Assembly: GCA_964479435.1 (NCBI GenBank)
Contig: CAYZME010000011.1
Location: 1-35,887 of the forward strand
Direction of reading: 5' to 3'
Source of the DNA: JAAYKS01 sp964479435
GTDB lineage: Bacteria > Bacillota > Clostridia > Saccharofermentanales > UBA5734
Length of the DNA stretch: 35,887 nt
Of this stretch, positions 1-10,898 are shown piece after piece (position 1 is the first letter of the stretch; every line of letters starts with the position of its first letter). The translations under genes were made by a program, and so were the position numbers. The notes beneath the pieces were generated by a model. It was given only the letters and a program-made list of their open reading frames with translations. It was not told the DNA's origin and did no database searches.

Positions 1-1
1 G

Positions 2-925
2 GGCTTGCAGGCAAAAGATTTATTGGGCCTCAAAGAGATGGGCGCTGCGGATATCGCACAGATTTTGGAAACGGCCAAAGCCATGAAAGGATTGTTGGCT
101 TCGCCTAGTAAAAAAACCACCCACTTGCAGGGCAAATCAGTCGTCACTCTTTTTTATGAAAACAGCACCCGCACCCGCCTGTCTTTTGAGATGGCCGCCA
201 AGTTTATGGGCGCGTCTGCCGCCAACATTTCCGCGTCCCGCTCCAGTGTCGGTAAGGGCGAGACGCTCATCGATACCGCGCGGACCATCGACAGCATGGC
301 CACGGATATTCTGATCATGAGGCACAGTCAATCCGGGGCACCGCACATGATCGCTCCGCGGGTTGAAGCGTCGGTGGTCAACGCGGGCGATGGGATGAAT
401 GAACACCCCACCCAGGCACTGCTCGACATGTTCACAATGCTGGATAAAAAGGGTCATCTGGAAGGATTGAAAGTGGCGATTATCGGTGATTTGTCCCATA
501 GCCGTGTTTTGCGCAGCAACGCCTACGGTCTGGCGAAAATGGGCGCGCAGGTTCGCACCGCGGGGCCGGCAACGCTGATTCCGCCGGGCATCGGCGAGAT
601 CGGCGTGCGGCTATGCGGCTCCGCGCGGGAAGCGTGTGAGGGCGCCGATGTGGTGATGGCGCTGCGGCTGCAATTGGAACGCCAGAAAAACGCGTTGTTT
701 CCTTCGGTGGCGGAATACGCCTCTTTTTTCGCCGTCGATGAGCAAGCGCTCGCCGGCGCCGGTAGGGACGCTTTGATCATGCACCCCGGTCCGTGCAACC
801 GCGGGGTGGAAATGCCCACCACGATCCTCGAGTCCGATCGCTCGGTGATTCGGGAACAAGTGACCAACGGCGTCGCCGTCCGGATGGCGGTGCTGTATTT
901 ATTGATCGCGCGGAGGAATGTGTGA
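2..925 (+). CDS. pyrB: aspartate carbamoyltransferase catalytic subunit (5' end cut by window)
   Basis: Transfers the carbamoyl group of carbamoyl phosphate to L-aspartate, the committed step of UMP synthesis in the cytoplasm. Numbered from the TTG at 5, the carbamoyl-phosphate loop STRTR is at residues 54-58, the SVGKGET loop at 81-87, MRHS at 105-108 and HPTQALLD at 134-141, and HPGPCNRGVE lies near 261-270. The 306 residues visible match the usual length of about 305. The reading frame is still open at base 2 with no ribosome site in view, so a few N-terminal residues and the true start probably lie upstream. The stop overlaps the pyrC start in a gATGa arrangement. No pyrI-like regulatory subunit follows, which fits Firmicutes. 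It is the first visible gene of the pyr operon; any leader or PyrR site would be outside the window. Confidence 0.96.
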   Translation, partial: GLQAKDLLGLKEMGAADIAQILETAKAMKGLLASPSKKTTHLQGKSVVTLFYENSTRTRLSFEMAAKFMGASAANISASRSSVGKGETLIDTARTIDSMATDILIMRHSQSGAPHMIAPRVEASVVNAGDGMNEHPTQALLDMFTMLDKKGHLEGLKVAIIGDLSHSRVLRSNAYGLAKMGAQVRTAGPATLIPPGIGEIGVRLCGSAREACEGADVVMALRLQLERQKNALFPSVAEYASFFAVDEQALAGAGRDALIMHPGPCNRGVEMPTTILESDRSVIREQVTNGVAVRMAVLYLLIARRNV

Positions 926-2193
926 TGAACCTGGACATCGTAAACGGTACCGTCGTCGATCCGGCTTACGGCCCCACTGCGATCCGCGCGCTGTACATCC
1001 GGGATGGCTTGATGGTCGCCGATCCGACCACGCGCGCGGATCGCGTCATCGACGCCGCCGGGCTCTATGTCCTGCCGGGCATGATCGACGCGCATTGTCA
1101 TTTGCGCGATCCCGGCCTGGTATACAAAGAAGACATCGCTACCGGCACGGCCAGCGCGGCGCGCGGCGGTTTTACCGCCGTGGCTTGTATGGCGAACACG
1201 CAGCCCGTTTGCGACAATCCGGCGATTGTGGGCTATATTCTGAGCAAAGCCGCGCGCGTGGGCAAAACACGTGTCTATCCGATCGGCGCGGCCAGCAAAA
1301 GCCTTCTGGGCTTGGAATTGGCCGAGATCGGCCTGATGGCAGAAGAGGGGATCGTCGCGATCTCAGACGACGGCAAGCCGGTCGCATCCGCGGATTTTAT
1401 GCGCAAAGCCATGCAATACGCGTCTGATTTCGGCTTGACGGTGATCTCGCATTGCGAAGACCCCACCCTGATGGACGGCGCCATGAATGAAGGGGCGACG
1501 TCGACGGCGATGGGTTTGCGCGGCATCCCCGCGGCCGCCGAAGAGATCCAGGTCGCCCGCGAAGCGATCCTGGCGGAATCGACCGGGCTGCCGATCCATA
1601 TTGCCCACGTCAGCACCGCCGGCTCGGTCCGGATTGTGCGCGAGGCCAAAGCACGCGGCGTGAAGATCACATGTGAAACCTGCCCACATTATTTTGTTCT
1701 GACTGAAGCCGCGTGTGCCGGCTACGACACGATGGCCAAAGTCAACCCGCCCTTGCGTACCGAAGCCGACCGCCAGGCGATTCTCGCGGGGATCGGGGAT
1801 GGCACCATCGACATCATCGCGACCGACCACGCGCCGCACCATGAGGATGAGAAACAAGTCGAGTTTTCCCTGGCCGCCAACGGCCTGATCGGCTTTGAAA
1901 GCGCGCTGCCTTTGATCAATCAGTATTTGCTGCAACCGGGCTTGATCTCGCTCGAGCGCTGGGTGGAGCTGACCTCTGTCCATCCGGCACGCCTGCTCCA
2001 TGTCGCCGGCGGCTCTTTGCGCGCCGGCGCGCCGGCCGACATCCTGATCGCCGACCTGCAAACGCAATGGGTTTTTGACCGCAAAGCGACGGCTTCCAAA
2101 GCCCAAAACTCGCCATACCACGGCATGAACATGACCGGCCTGGCCCGCTTCACCATCGTAGGAGGAAAGATCGTTCATGAAAACCTTTACTGA
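925..2193 (+). CDS. pyrC: dihydroorotase, class I
   Basis: Cyclises N-carbamoyl-aspartate to dihydroorotate using zinc. The 422-residue product begins at the ATG that overlaps the pyrB stop, preceded by ggagg at 912-916 at good spacing. An upstream in-frame start inside pyrB was rejected because it has no such site. Metal-ligand signatures of the amidohydrolase fold are visible: HCH at residues 57-59 followed by LRDPG, SDDG at 148-150, ISHCED with H176, IAHVST with H228, and ATDHAPH with D301. An Asp near 149 where related amidohydrolases use a carboxylated Lys is typical of class I bacterial dihydroorotases. The final 17 bp overlap pyrF, so translation is probably coupled. Confidence 0.97.
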   Translation: MNLDIVNGTVVDPAYGPTAIRALYIRDGLMVADPTTRADRVIDAAGLYVLPGMIDAHCHLRDPGLVYKEDIATGTASAARGGFTAVACMANTQPVCDNPAIVGYILSKAARVGKTRVYPIGAASKSLLGLELAEIGLMAEEGIVAISDDGKPVASADFMRKAMQYASDFGLTVISHCEDPTLMDGAMNEGATSTAMGLRGIPAAAEEIQVAREAILAESTGLPIHIAHVSTAGSVRIVREAKARGVKITCETCPHYFVLTEAACAGYDTMAKVNPPLRTEADRQAILAGIGDGTIDIIATDHAPHHEDEKQVEFSLAANGLIGFESALPLINQYLLQPGLISLERWVELTSVHPARLLHVAGGSLRAGAPADILIADLQTQWVFDRKATASKAQNSPYHGMNMTGLARFTIVGGKIVHENLY

Positions 2194-3166
2194 CCGCCTA
2201 TTTGAAAAAGTCGCGCAACTGGACAACCCGACCGTTCTCGGTTTGGACCCGCAGCTGGCGTATATCCCTGACAGCATCCGCCTGGCCGCGCGCGCACACG
2301 GGGATGACCCGGCACTGTGCGCCGCGTCGGCTTTATCGGCATTTAACTGTCGCTTGGTAGATGCGACTTGTGATCTCATCGGTGTCGTAAAACTGCAAAG
2401 CGCTTATTACGAGATGTATGGACATCACGGTGTGCGCGCGTTTGCCGATACCATCGCGTATGCCCACGCGCGCGGGATGCTGGTGATCGCGGATTGTAAA
2501 CGCAACGACATCGGCTCGACGGCCGAGGCTTACGCGACCGCTTACCTGGGCCAGACGGACTTTTTGGATGGACGCCTGCTCCCGATGTTCGACGCGGACG
2601 CGTTGACGATCAACCCCTACCTGGGAATCGACGGGATGGAGCCCTTTATACGCGCGTGCGAAAACCGGGGCAAAGGGTTGTTTGTCCTGGTTCGCACCTC
2701 CAACCCTTCTGCCGGCGATTTTCAGGACCTGGTTTTGGACACAGGTGAAAAAGTGTATGAGCGCGTTGGCGATCGCGTCGCCGAGTGGGGCCGGTTTTTG
2801 GTCGGCCCCTCCGGCTATTCGCCGATCGGCGCGGTCGTGGGCGCGACCTGGCCCGAACAGGCGCGCGCGCTGCGCCAGCGCCTGCCACATGTGCCGTTCC
2901 TCGTTCCCGGTTATGGGGCACAGGGCGCCGACGCCGTGGATTTATGCGCCAGCTTTGACCAGCGGGGTCTGGGCGCGGTGATCAACGCGTCGCGCAGCTT
3001 GATGTGCGCGTACCGCCGGCACGCGGCGGGCGACGCCGAGCAATTTGAGTCCGCCGCCCGCCGGGAGGCCATACGTATGCGCGACGAAATCCGCCAGGCG
3101 CAAACGACAGCGGGCAAACGCTACCGCGGCCTCCGTGACACGGAGACCGGAAAGGGGCCCGCATGA
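2177..3166 (+). CDS. pyrF: orotidine-5'-phosphate decarboxylase (long, subfamily 2)
   Basis: Decarboxylates OMP to UMP, the last step of de novo pyrimidine synthesis. The catalytic Asp-Lys-Asp array is visible as ADCKRNDIGST, with D106, K108 and D111. The N-terminal part contains the family sequence LGLDPQ, and VPGYGAQG occurs in the phosphate-binding half. At 329 residues it is longer than the short (about 230-residue) type and resembles the longer subfamily seen in Clostridia and Actinobacteria. The ATG at 2177 follows ggagga at 2161-2166 and lies inside the end of pyrC. The stop overlaps the carA ATG (atga), consistent with one polycistronic message. Confidence 0.95.
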   Translation: MKTFTDRLFEKVAQLDNPTVLGLDPQLAYIPDSIRLAARAHGDDPALCAASALSAFNCRLVDATCDLIGVVKLQSAYYEMYGHHGVRAFADTIAYAHARGMLVIADCKRNDIGSTAEAYATAYLGQTDFLDGRLLPMFDADALTINPYLGIDGMEPFIRACENRGKGLFVLVRTSNPSAGDFQDLVLDTGEKVYERVGDRVAEWGRFLVGPSGYSPIGAVVGATWPEQARALRQRLPHVPFLVPGYGAQGADAVDLCASFDQRGLGAVINASRSLMCAYRRHAAGDAEQFESAARREAIRMRDEIRQAQTTAGKRYRGLRDTETGKGPA

Positions 3167-4248
3167 GAGAAGGGCGTTTGATATTGGCCAACGGCTGGGT
3201 GGCCACGGGTTTCTCCTTTGGCGCCCACGGTCGGGTGGCGGGGCGCCTGGCGCCGCATACCGAGATGACCGGCTATCAGGAAGTGCTGGCTGATCCGGCC
3301 TGTCGCGGCCAGATTGTGTGTATGACCTATCCTTTGATCGGCAATGTCGGCGTCGATCGGGCAGAAGGGAATGACCGGCCGGTCCAGTCGCCGGGATTGG
3401 TTGTGCGCGAGCCACAGCGCCTCTTCAGTTCCTGGAGTGGCAGCCAGTCTCTGCCGGACTGGGTCCAATCCAGCAAAACCATCGCCCTGGGCGGGGTGGA
3501 CACCCGCGAGGTGATGCGGCAAGTGCGTGAACAAGGCGCGATGCCGGCGGTATTGACGACAGTTGAAACGGATGACGCAGCGGCAATGGCCGCTCTGGCT
3601 GCGGCAGCGCCTTTGAGTGGGACGCTCTTGCCAACCGCGGCATCGCCGGCGGCGACCTTGCTGCCCTTGTCGCCAACCCCCGACGGACCGCGGATCTGCG
3701 TTCTGGACATGGGCATGCCCGCTGGTTTTTGCGACGCGCTGCGTTTGCGCGGTTGTACGGTTCAGGTTCTGCCCTGGCACGCCGACGCGCGTGCGATCGA
3801 CGCGACCCGGGCCGAGGGTTTGGTTGTATCCACGGGCCCGGCTTGCACACCGGCGGAAATCGAACCCCTCATCCAAACTATCCGCTCGCTGGCGGCCACG
3901 CGGCCGGTTCTGGGCGTAGGTACCGGGTTTCATGCCCTGGCGATCGCCAACGGCTGGCAGCCGCGGGTGATGCGCCACGGACACCACGGCGCCAATCTGC
4001 CTGTGCGGGATGTGGCGACAGGCAGAATTTATATCACCAAACAAAATCACTGGTTGGGATTCCCAGCCGACGTCATACCGGCAGATCCCGAGCACGCCGT
4101 AACCTGGGTTCATATCAACGACAATGAAATCGAGGGCGCCCGTTTCTCACCCCTTGTTTCGGGCGTCCAGTTTATCCCCGACTCCCATATCCATCCCTTT
4201 GGCACCGGATATGTATGGGATCAGTTTCTTCAGGCAGTGAAAGGATAG
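3163..4248 (+). CDS. carA: carbamoyl-phosphate synthase small subunit with degenerate glutaminase site
   Basis: By homology and position next to carB this is CarA, which normally hydrolyses glutamine and passes ammonia to CarB. The N-terminal CarA domain is recognisable: EMTGYQEVLADP at 34-45, QIV.MTYPLIGN at 50-61, and GVDTREVMRQVREQGAM at 111-127. The C-terminal class I amidotransferase fold also keeps HHGANLPVRD (274-283) and ITKQNH (291-296). The catalytic residues are missing. The nucleophile elbow usually reads GICLGHQ but here is GVGTGFH (251-257), with Gly at 253 instead of Cys. The usual QYHPE reads QFIPD, with Ile338 and Asp340 instead of His and Glu. The frame is intact throughout, so this looks like real sequence drift. 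Likely role: a structural partner for an ammonia-dependent CarB. Start at 3163 overlaps the pyrF stop. Confidence 0.9.
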   Translation: MREGRLILANGWVATGFSFGAHGRVAGRLAPHTEMTGYQEVLADPACRGQIVCMTYPLIGNVGVDRAEGNDRPVQSPGLVVREPQRLFSSWSGSQSLPDWVQSSKTIALGGVDTREVMRQVREQGAMPAVLTTVETDDAAAMAALAAAAPLSGTLLPTAASPAATLLPLSPTPDGPRICVLDMGMPAGFCDALRLRGCTVQVLPWHADARAIDATRAEGLVVSTGPACTPAEIEPLIQTIRSLAATRPVLGVGTGFHALAIANGWQPRVMRHGHHGANLPVRDVATGRIYITKQNHWLGFPADVIPADPEHAVTWVHINDNEIEGARFSPLVSGVQFIPDSHIHPFGTGYVWDQFLQAVKG

Positions 4249-4258
4249 CAAAAAGCGT

Positions 4259-7536
<3,278 letters not shown>

Positions 7537-7540
<4 letters not shown>

Positions 7541-8382
7541 GTAATCACAAGATGTCCTACAAACAAATCGAACATGAAGCGGCCGTTCTGCACAAAGAGG
7601 ATCTGGCGCCGGATCTGGTGCAACTGACGTTGTCGGCGCCGCTCATCGCGTCCACTGCCGTGCCGGGACAATTCGTCCACATCGCCTGCAACCGCTTTTT
7701 GCGCCGCCCGTTCGGCATCGCCGGCGTGGATATCAAACGCGGCGCGATACGGGTCGGCATCCAGATCAAAGGGGAGGGGACGCGCGCGCTGGCGGCGTGC
7801 CGCCCCGGAGAAACGCTGTCCGTACTCGGGCCATTGGGGCATGGGTTTGACCTGGACGGGATCGACGCCATCATCGCCGTCGCCGGCGGTACAGGCCTGT
7901 TTCCGTTGACTTTTCTCCTGGAACATGCCGCCCAAAACGGCATCCGGGCGGCGGCATTTTGCGGATACCGCTCCGCCGCGCACGCTTTTTTGACCGACGA
8001 AATCTCCGCGACCGCCCAACACACCGTGTATGCTTCCGAGTTGGGAGACCTGGACTTCCATGGCACGTGCGTGGACGCGCTGTGCGCGGCGACGGAGGCG
8101 ACCGGAGCCGCCTGCCGCCTGGGGGGCCAGACCTTTGACCCCGCGCGCACTTTGGTGGCGGCGGTCGGACCCCTGCCGATGATGAACGCCGCCCGCCTAC
8201 AGGCGGAGCGGCTGGGTATGCCTTGCCAGGTATCGCTCGAAGAGCGGATGGCCTGCGGGATCGGGACCTGCCTGGTTTGCGCCTGCAAAACGCACGCGGA
8301 AGATCCTGCACAACCGTATCAGCAATCGCGTTGCTGCACCGACGGACCGGTTTTTCGCGCGGAGGAGATCATATGGGAATAG
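7537..8382 (+). CDS. pyrK: dihydroorotate dehydrogenase B electron-transfer subunit
   Basis: The FAD and [2Fe-2S] subunit that passes electrons from PyrD to NAD+. The 281-residue protein shows RRPFGIAG (56-63) for flavin binding, AGGTGLFPL (116-124) in the nucleotide-binding domain, and a C-terminal iron-sulfur cluster motif with C240, C245 and C248 plus C267 in CCTDGPVF. I chose the ATG at 7537 because it overlaps the carB stop; there is a second in-frame ATG at 7552, and neither has a strong ribosome site. The last 10 bp overlap pyrD. The pair indicates a class 1B, NAD-linked dihydroorotate dehydrogenase typical of Firmicutes. Confidence 0.95.
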
Positions 8383-9296
8383 ACACCCGCGTCACCATCA
8401 ACGGCATCCGTTTTGACAACCCCATCATGCCGGCCTCCGGCACCTTTGGCTTTGGCCGTGAAATGGCCGCGCTTTGGGATATTCGCAGGCTGGGCGGGAT
8501 TGTTTCCAAAGGTATTACACCGCTTCCCCGCGTGGGCAACGATGCCCCGCGGGTCGCTGAATGCGACGCCGGCTTGCTCAACAGCGTCGGATTGCAAAAC
8601 CCGGGGATCTCGTCGTTTATTCAGGATGAGTTGCCATTTATGACTTCCCTGGGCATACCGGTCATCGTCAATGCCGCCGGCCAATGCGTCGAAGATTATG
8701 TGGAATTGTGTCAGCGCTTGTCTCACACCGCGGTCGCGGCGATCGAGCTCAATCTCTCCTGTCCCAATGTGAGCAGCGGTTGTATGAGCATCGGAACCGA
8801 ACCGGATCAGGTGCGCATGGTCGTGCGCGCGGCCCGAGCCGCGACCGACAAGCCGCTCTGGGTCAAACTGACGCCCAATGTGACCGATATTGCGGCCATC
8901 GCCGTCGCGGCACAAGAGGCGGGGGCCGACGCGATCAGTTTGATCAATACCCTGTTGGGCATGCGGATCGATTTGCCGACCCGGCGTCCTTTGTTGGCGA
9001 ACCGGACCGGCGGACTGTCCGGACCGGCGATCAAACCGGTCGCGCTGCGCATGGTCTACGAAACAGCACAGGCCGTGGATATCCCGGTGATTGGCATCGG
9101 CGGCATCGAAACGGGTGCGGATGTCATCGAGTTCGTCCTGGCCGGTGCCAGCGCGGTGCAAGTGGGAACGGCCAACCTCAACCGGCCAACCGCCTGTCGC
9201 GATATCCTCGATGAGTTGAAGAATCAGATGGCCGCGCTTCATATGCCGATTCTGCGTGATTGCATCGGTGCCGCCTGGCGCCAGGACACCCCGTGA
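8373..9296 (+). CDS. pyrD: dihydroorotate dehydrogenase, class 1B catalytic subunit
   Basis: Oxidises dihydroorotate to orotate with FMN, working with PyrK. The 307-residue product has ASGTFGFG at 21-28, NSVGLQNPG at 70-78, and ELNLSCPNVSSG, placing the active-site base Cys at residue 130. A Cys base rather than Ser is the hallmark of class 1 enzymes. VIGIGGIETGAD near the C-terminus matches the FMN phosphate region. The ATG at 8373 is preceded by ggagga at 8361-8366 within the pyrK end; longer in-frame starts inside pyrK were rejected. Confidence 0.97.
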   Translation: MGIDTRVTINGIRFDNPIMPASGTFGFGREMAALWDIRRLGGIVSKGITPLPRVGNDAPRVAECDAGLLNSVGLQNPGISSFIQDELPFMTSLGIPVIVNAAGQCVEDYVELCQRLSHTAVAAIELNLSCPNVSSGCMSIGTEPDQVRMVVRAARAATDKPLWVKLTPNVTDIAAIAVAAQEAGADAISLINTLLGMRIDLPTRRPLLANRTGGLSGPAIKPVALRMVYETAQAVDIPVIGIGGIETGADVIEFVLAGASAVQVGTANLNRPTACRDILDELKNQMAALHMPILRDCIGAAWRQDTP

Positions 9297-9310
9297 ACGA
9301 GGAGAAATGT

Positions 9311-10198
9311 ATGGATGCATCCTTCCGCTTACGCGAAGCACTATTTGCCACAGAGGCGATCCGGTTCGCGCCCCACGATCAGCCTTTCTGGTATACGTCC
9401 GGCATGATCGGGCCCTACTATGTCAACACGCATTTTTTGTGCGGAGGGGAACAGGTGGCCACCGGGCTTTTAGAACGCATTGAGGCGTTGGCGGCTGGCG
9501 ATCGCCTGTTGCTGACGCGGTTGCTGGCGGATGATTTGCTGCGGATATATGCCAACGATGCCATATACCGAAATGTAATCGACGCGCTGTTGGCGTGCGC
9601 GCGGGCCATCGGGGCAGATTGCATTTCTGGCGGCGAGCGGCGTGATTTTTTCTTTTCCATCCCGGTCGCGGTCTTGGCTGATCTACCACACGTATCCATT
9701 TTCAAAGACGGGGTGTGTATTTACGACGATCCCGATTCCGAGGCCGGAAAGCGGTTGGAGCCGGACGGGGAGCCCAAACCGTTGTCCGGGCTGCGGGTGC
9801 TCCATATCGCGGATATCGTGACCCAGGCCGCCAGCTTTACACGCCTGTGGATTCCTGCCCTGCGCGCGCGGGGGGCACATGATCTGTCGGCCATGGCCGT
9901 GCTCGACCGTTTGCAGGATGGCCGTGCGAATTTGCGCGCACACGGGGTTGATTTGCATGTGCTGGACGAGATGGATGAAAATCTGTTCTCCCGCGCGCAC
10001 GCGGCCGGCATCCTCACACAGGCGCAATGGGATTTGATCCGGCGCTTCAACCGGGATCCGCTCCTATATATGCGGAATTTCTTTTCTTCGCACCCTCACT
10101 TTATAGCGGAGCAGCTCGCCGCCGGCGGCAAAAGCAGGGAGCGCGCGCTGCTGTGCATCCGGAACGGGTTCGCGCCGGCCCTTCCGGATAGGGCATGA
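9311..10198 (+). CDS. pyrE: PyrE-like phosphoribosyltransferase (putative orotate phosphoribosyltransferase)
   Basis: By position at the end of the pyr operon this is the candidate for converting orotate and PRPP to OMP. At 295 residues it is longer than ordinary PyrE (about 190-220). The N-terminal FWYTSGMIGPYYVNTHF (26-42) resembles the substrate-binding region of PyrE, and CISGGERRDFFFSIPVA (104-120) resembles the region following it. The usual PRPP motif (VDDVITTG) reads HIADIVTQAAS at 165-175, so the acidic pair and glycine are changed. From memory, similar long PyrE-like proteins occur in Clostridia, but I cannot confirm activity. The ATG at 9311 has gaggag just upstream. The stop overlaps the next gene's ATG. 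Confidence 0.68.
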   Translation: MDASFRLREALFATEAIRFAPHDQPFWYTSGMIGPYYVNTHFLCGGEQVATGLLERIEALAAGDRLLLTRLLADDLLRIYANDAIYRNVIDALLACARAIGADCISGGERRDFFFSIPVAVLADLPHVSIFKDGVCIYDDPDSEAGKRLEPDGEPKPLSGLRVLHIADIVTQAASFTRLWIPALRARGAHDLSAMAVLDRLQDGRANLRAHGVDLHVLDEMDENLFSRAHAAGILTQAQWDLIRRFNRDPLLYMRNFFSSHPHFIAEQLAAGGKSRERALLCIRNGFAPALPDRA

Positions 10199-10785
10199 CG
10201 AAAGCTGGGCGCTACCCGATCGCCACGGTTGCGCAAACCCCTGTATATTGGGTGCGCTGTCGGCGCAAATCCATCGGCTTACTATACCGGGCCCCCGGCT
10301 GGCTGGAAGTCCGCTCGCCGACATTCTGCACACACGCCCAGGTCCTGCGGTTTGTGTATACCAAAGAGGATTGGATTCATCGCGTGCTCGCGCGCGAACA
10401 CCAGGCGATTTGGGTTGCGCGAGACCGCCTGGACGCGGACGCGCTGCGCGTTTTCCGCGCGCAGGTGGAAGATCTGGCCCGTGTATATGCCCTCGCTCTG
10501 GGAGGGGTGCTGCCAACCTATCGCATCGAACTGCGCAGCCAGCGTACACGGTGGGGCTCCTGTAGCGCCAAGGGGACCCTTTCCATCAATTGCGCCTGCG
10601 CGCGTCTGCCGACCGCTTTATTGGCCTACGTCGTCGCGCACGAGATATGCCATCTGCGCCACATGGATCATTCGCCGGCCTTTTACCAGACCCTGGCAGC
10701 TGTGATGCCCGACGCGGCCGTCAGGCAGAAGGAACTGTCACGCCATCGCATCCGGCGCGATCTCCTGCCACAACATTTCCTCTAA
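10195..10785 (+). CDS. YgjP/DUF45-type zinc metallopeptidase
   Basis: A 196-residue protein of the YgjP-like (DUF45, M48-related) family, presumed a soluble zinc peptidase; its substrate is not known. The family motif RTRWGSCS.KG is at 117-127, followed by the zinc site AHEICHLRHMDHS with H149, E150, H153 and probable third ligand H159. No signal peptide or membrane segment is evident. The ATG overlaps the stop of the pyrE-like gene, so it is very likely translated as the last cistron of the pyr operon. The sequence does not explain why a peptidase would be coupled to pyrimidine synthesis. Confidence 0.88.
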   Translation: MTKAGRYPIATVAQTPVYWVRCRRKSIGLLYRAPGWLEVRSPTFCTHAQVLRFVYTKEDWIHRVLAREHQAIWVARDRLDADALRVFRAQVEDLARVYALALGGVLPTYRIELRSQRTRWGSCSAKGTLSINCACARLPTALLAYVVAHEICHLRHMDHSPAFYQTLAAVMPDAAVRQKELSRHRIRRDLLPQHFL

Positions 10786-10847
10786 GGTCCGGTTGCGGGA
10801 AAGCGGAGAACGGCGTTGTAGCGGGCGTGTTCCTTTTCTACCTGTAA

Positions 10848-10868
10848 GCTTTCTGCTATCATGAAAGC
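10848..10868 (+). promoter_or_regulatory. extended -10 promoter of miaB inside a short inverted repeat
   Basis: An extended -10 element TGCTATCAT lies at 10854-10862, with TATCAT at 10857-10862. It sits exactly in the loop of a 6-bp inverted repeat, gctttc at 10848-10853 and gaaagc at 10863-10868. No good -35 is visible, which is tolerable for an extended -10. The repeat is followed by a run of six T at about 10873-10878, so the same bases could act as a weak terminator for the upstream operon. Confidence 0.5.
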
Positions 10869-10898
10869 AATCATTTTTTCTATTTCGAGGTGTTTTTA

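Noticed and set aside
1363..2379. Long open frame on the minus strand opposite pyrC
   Set aside because: It is antisense to a clear pyrC, has no ribosome site or recognisable motif, and is rich in Arg, Gly and Asp as expected from G+C-rich mirror frames. The same holds for 3121-4113 and 4172-5122.
3913..4185. Frameshift or assembly error as the cause of the altered CarA triad
   Set aside because: Conserved blocks before, between and after the changed sites (PVLG, GHHGANLPV, ITKQNH) are in one frame, so isolated substitutions are the simpler reading.
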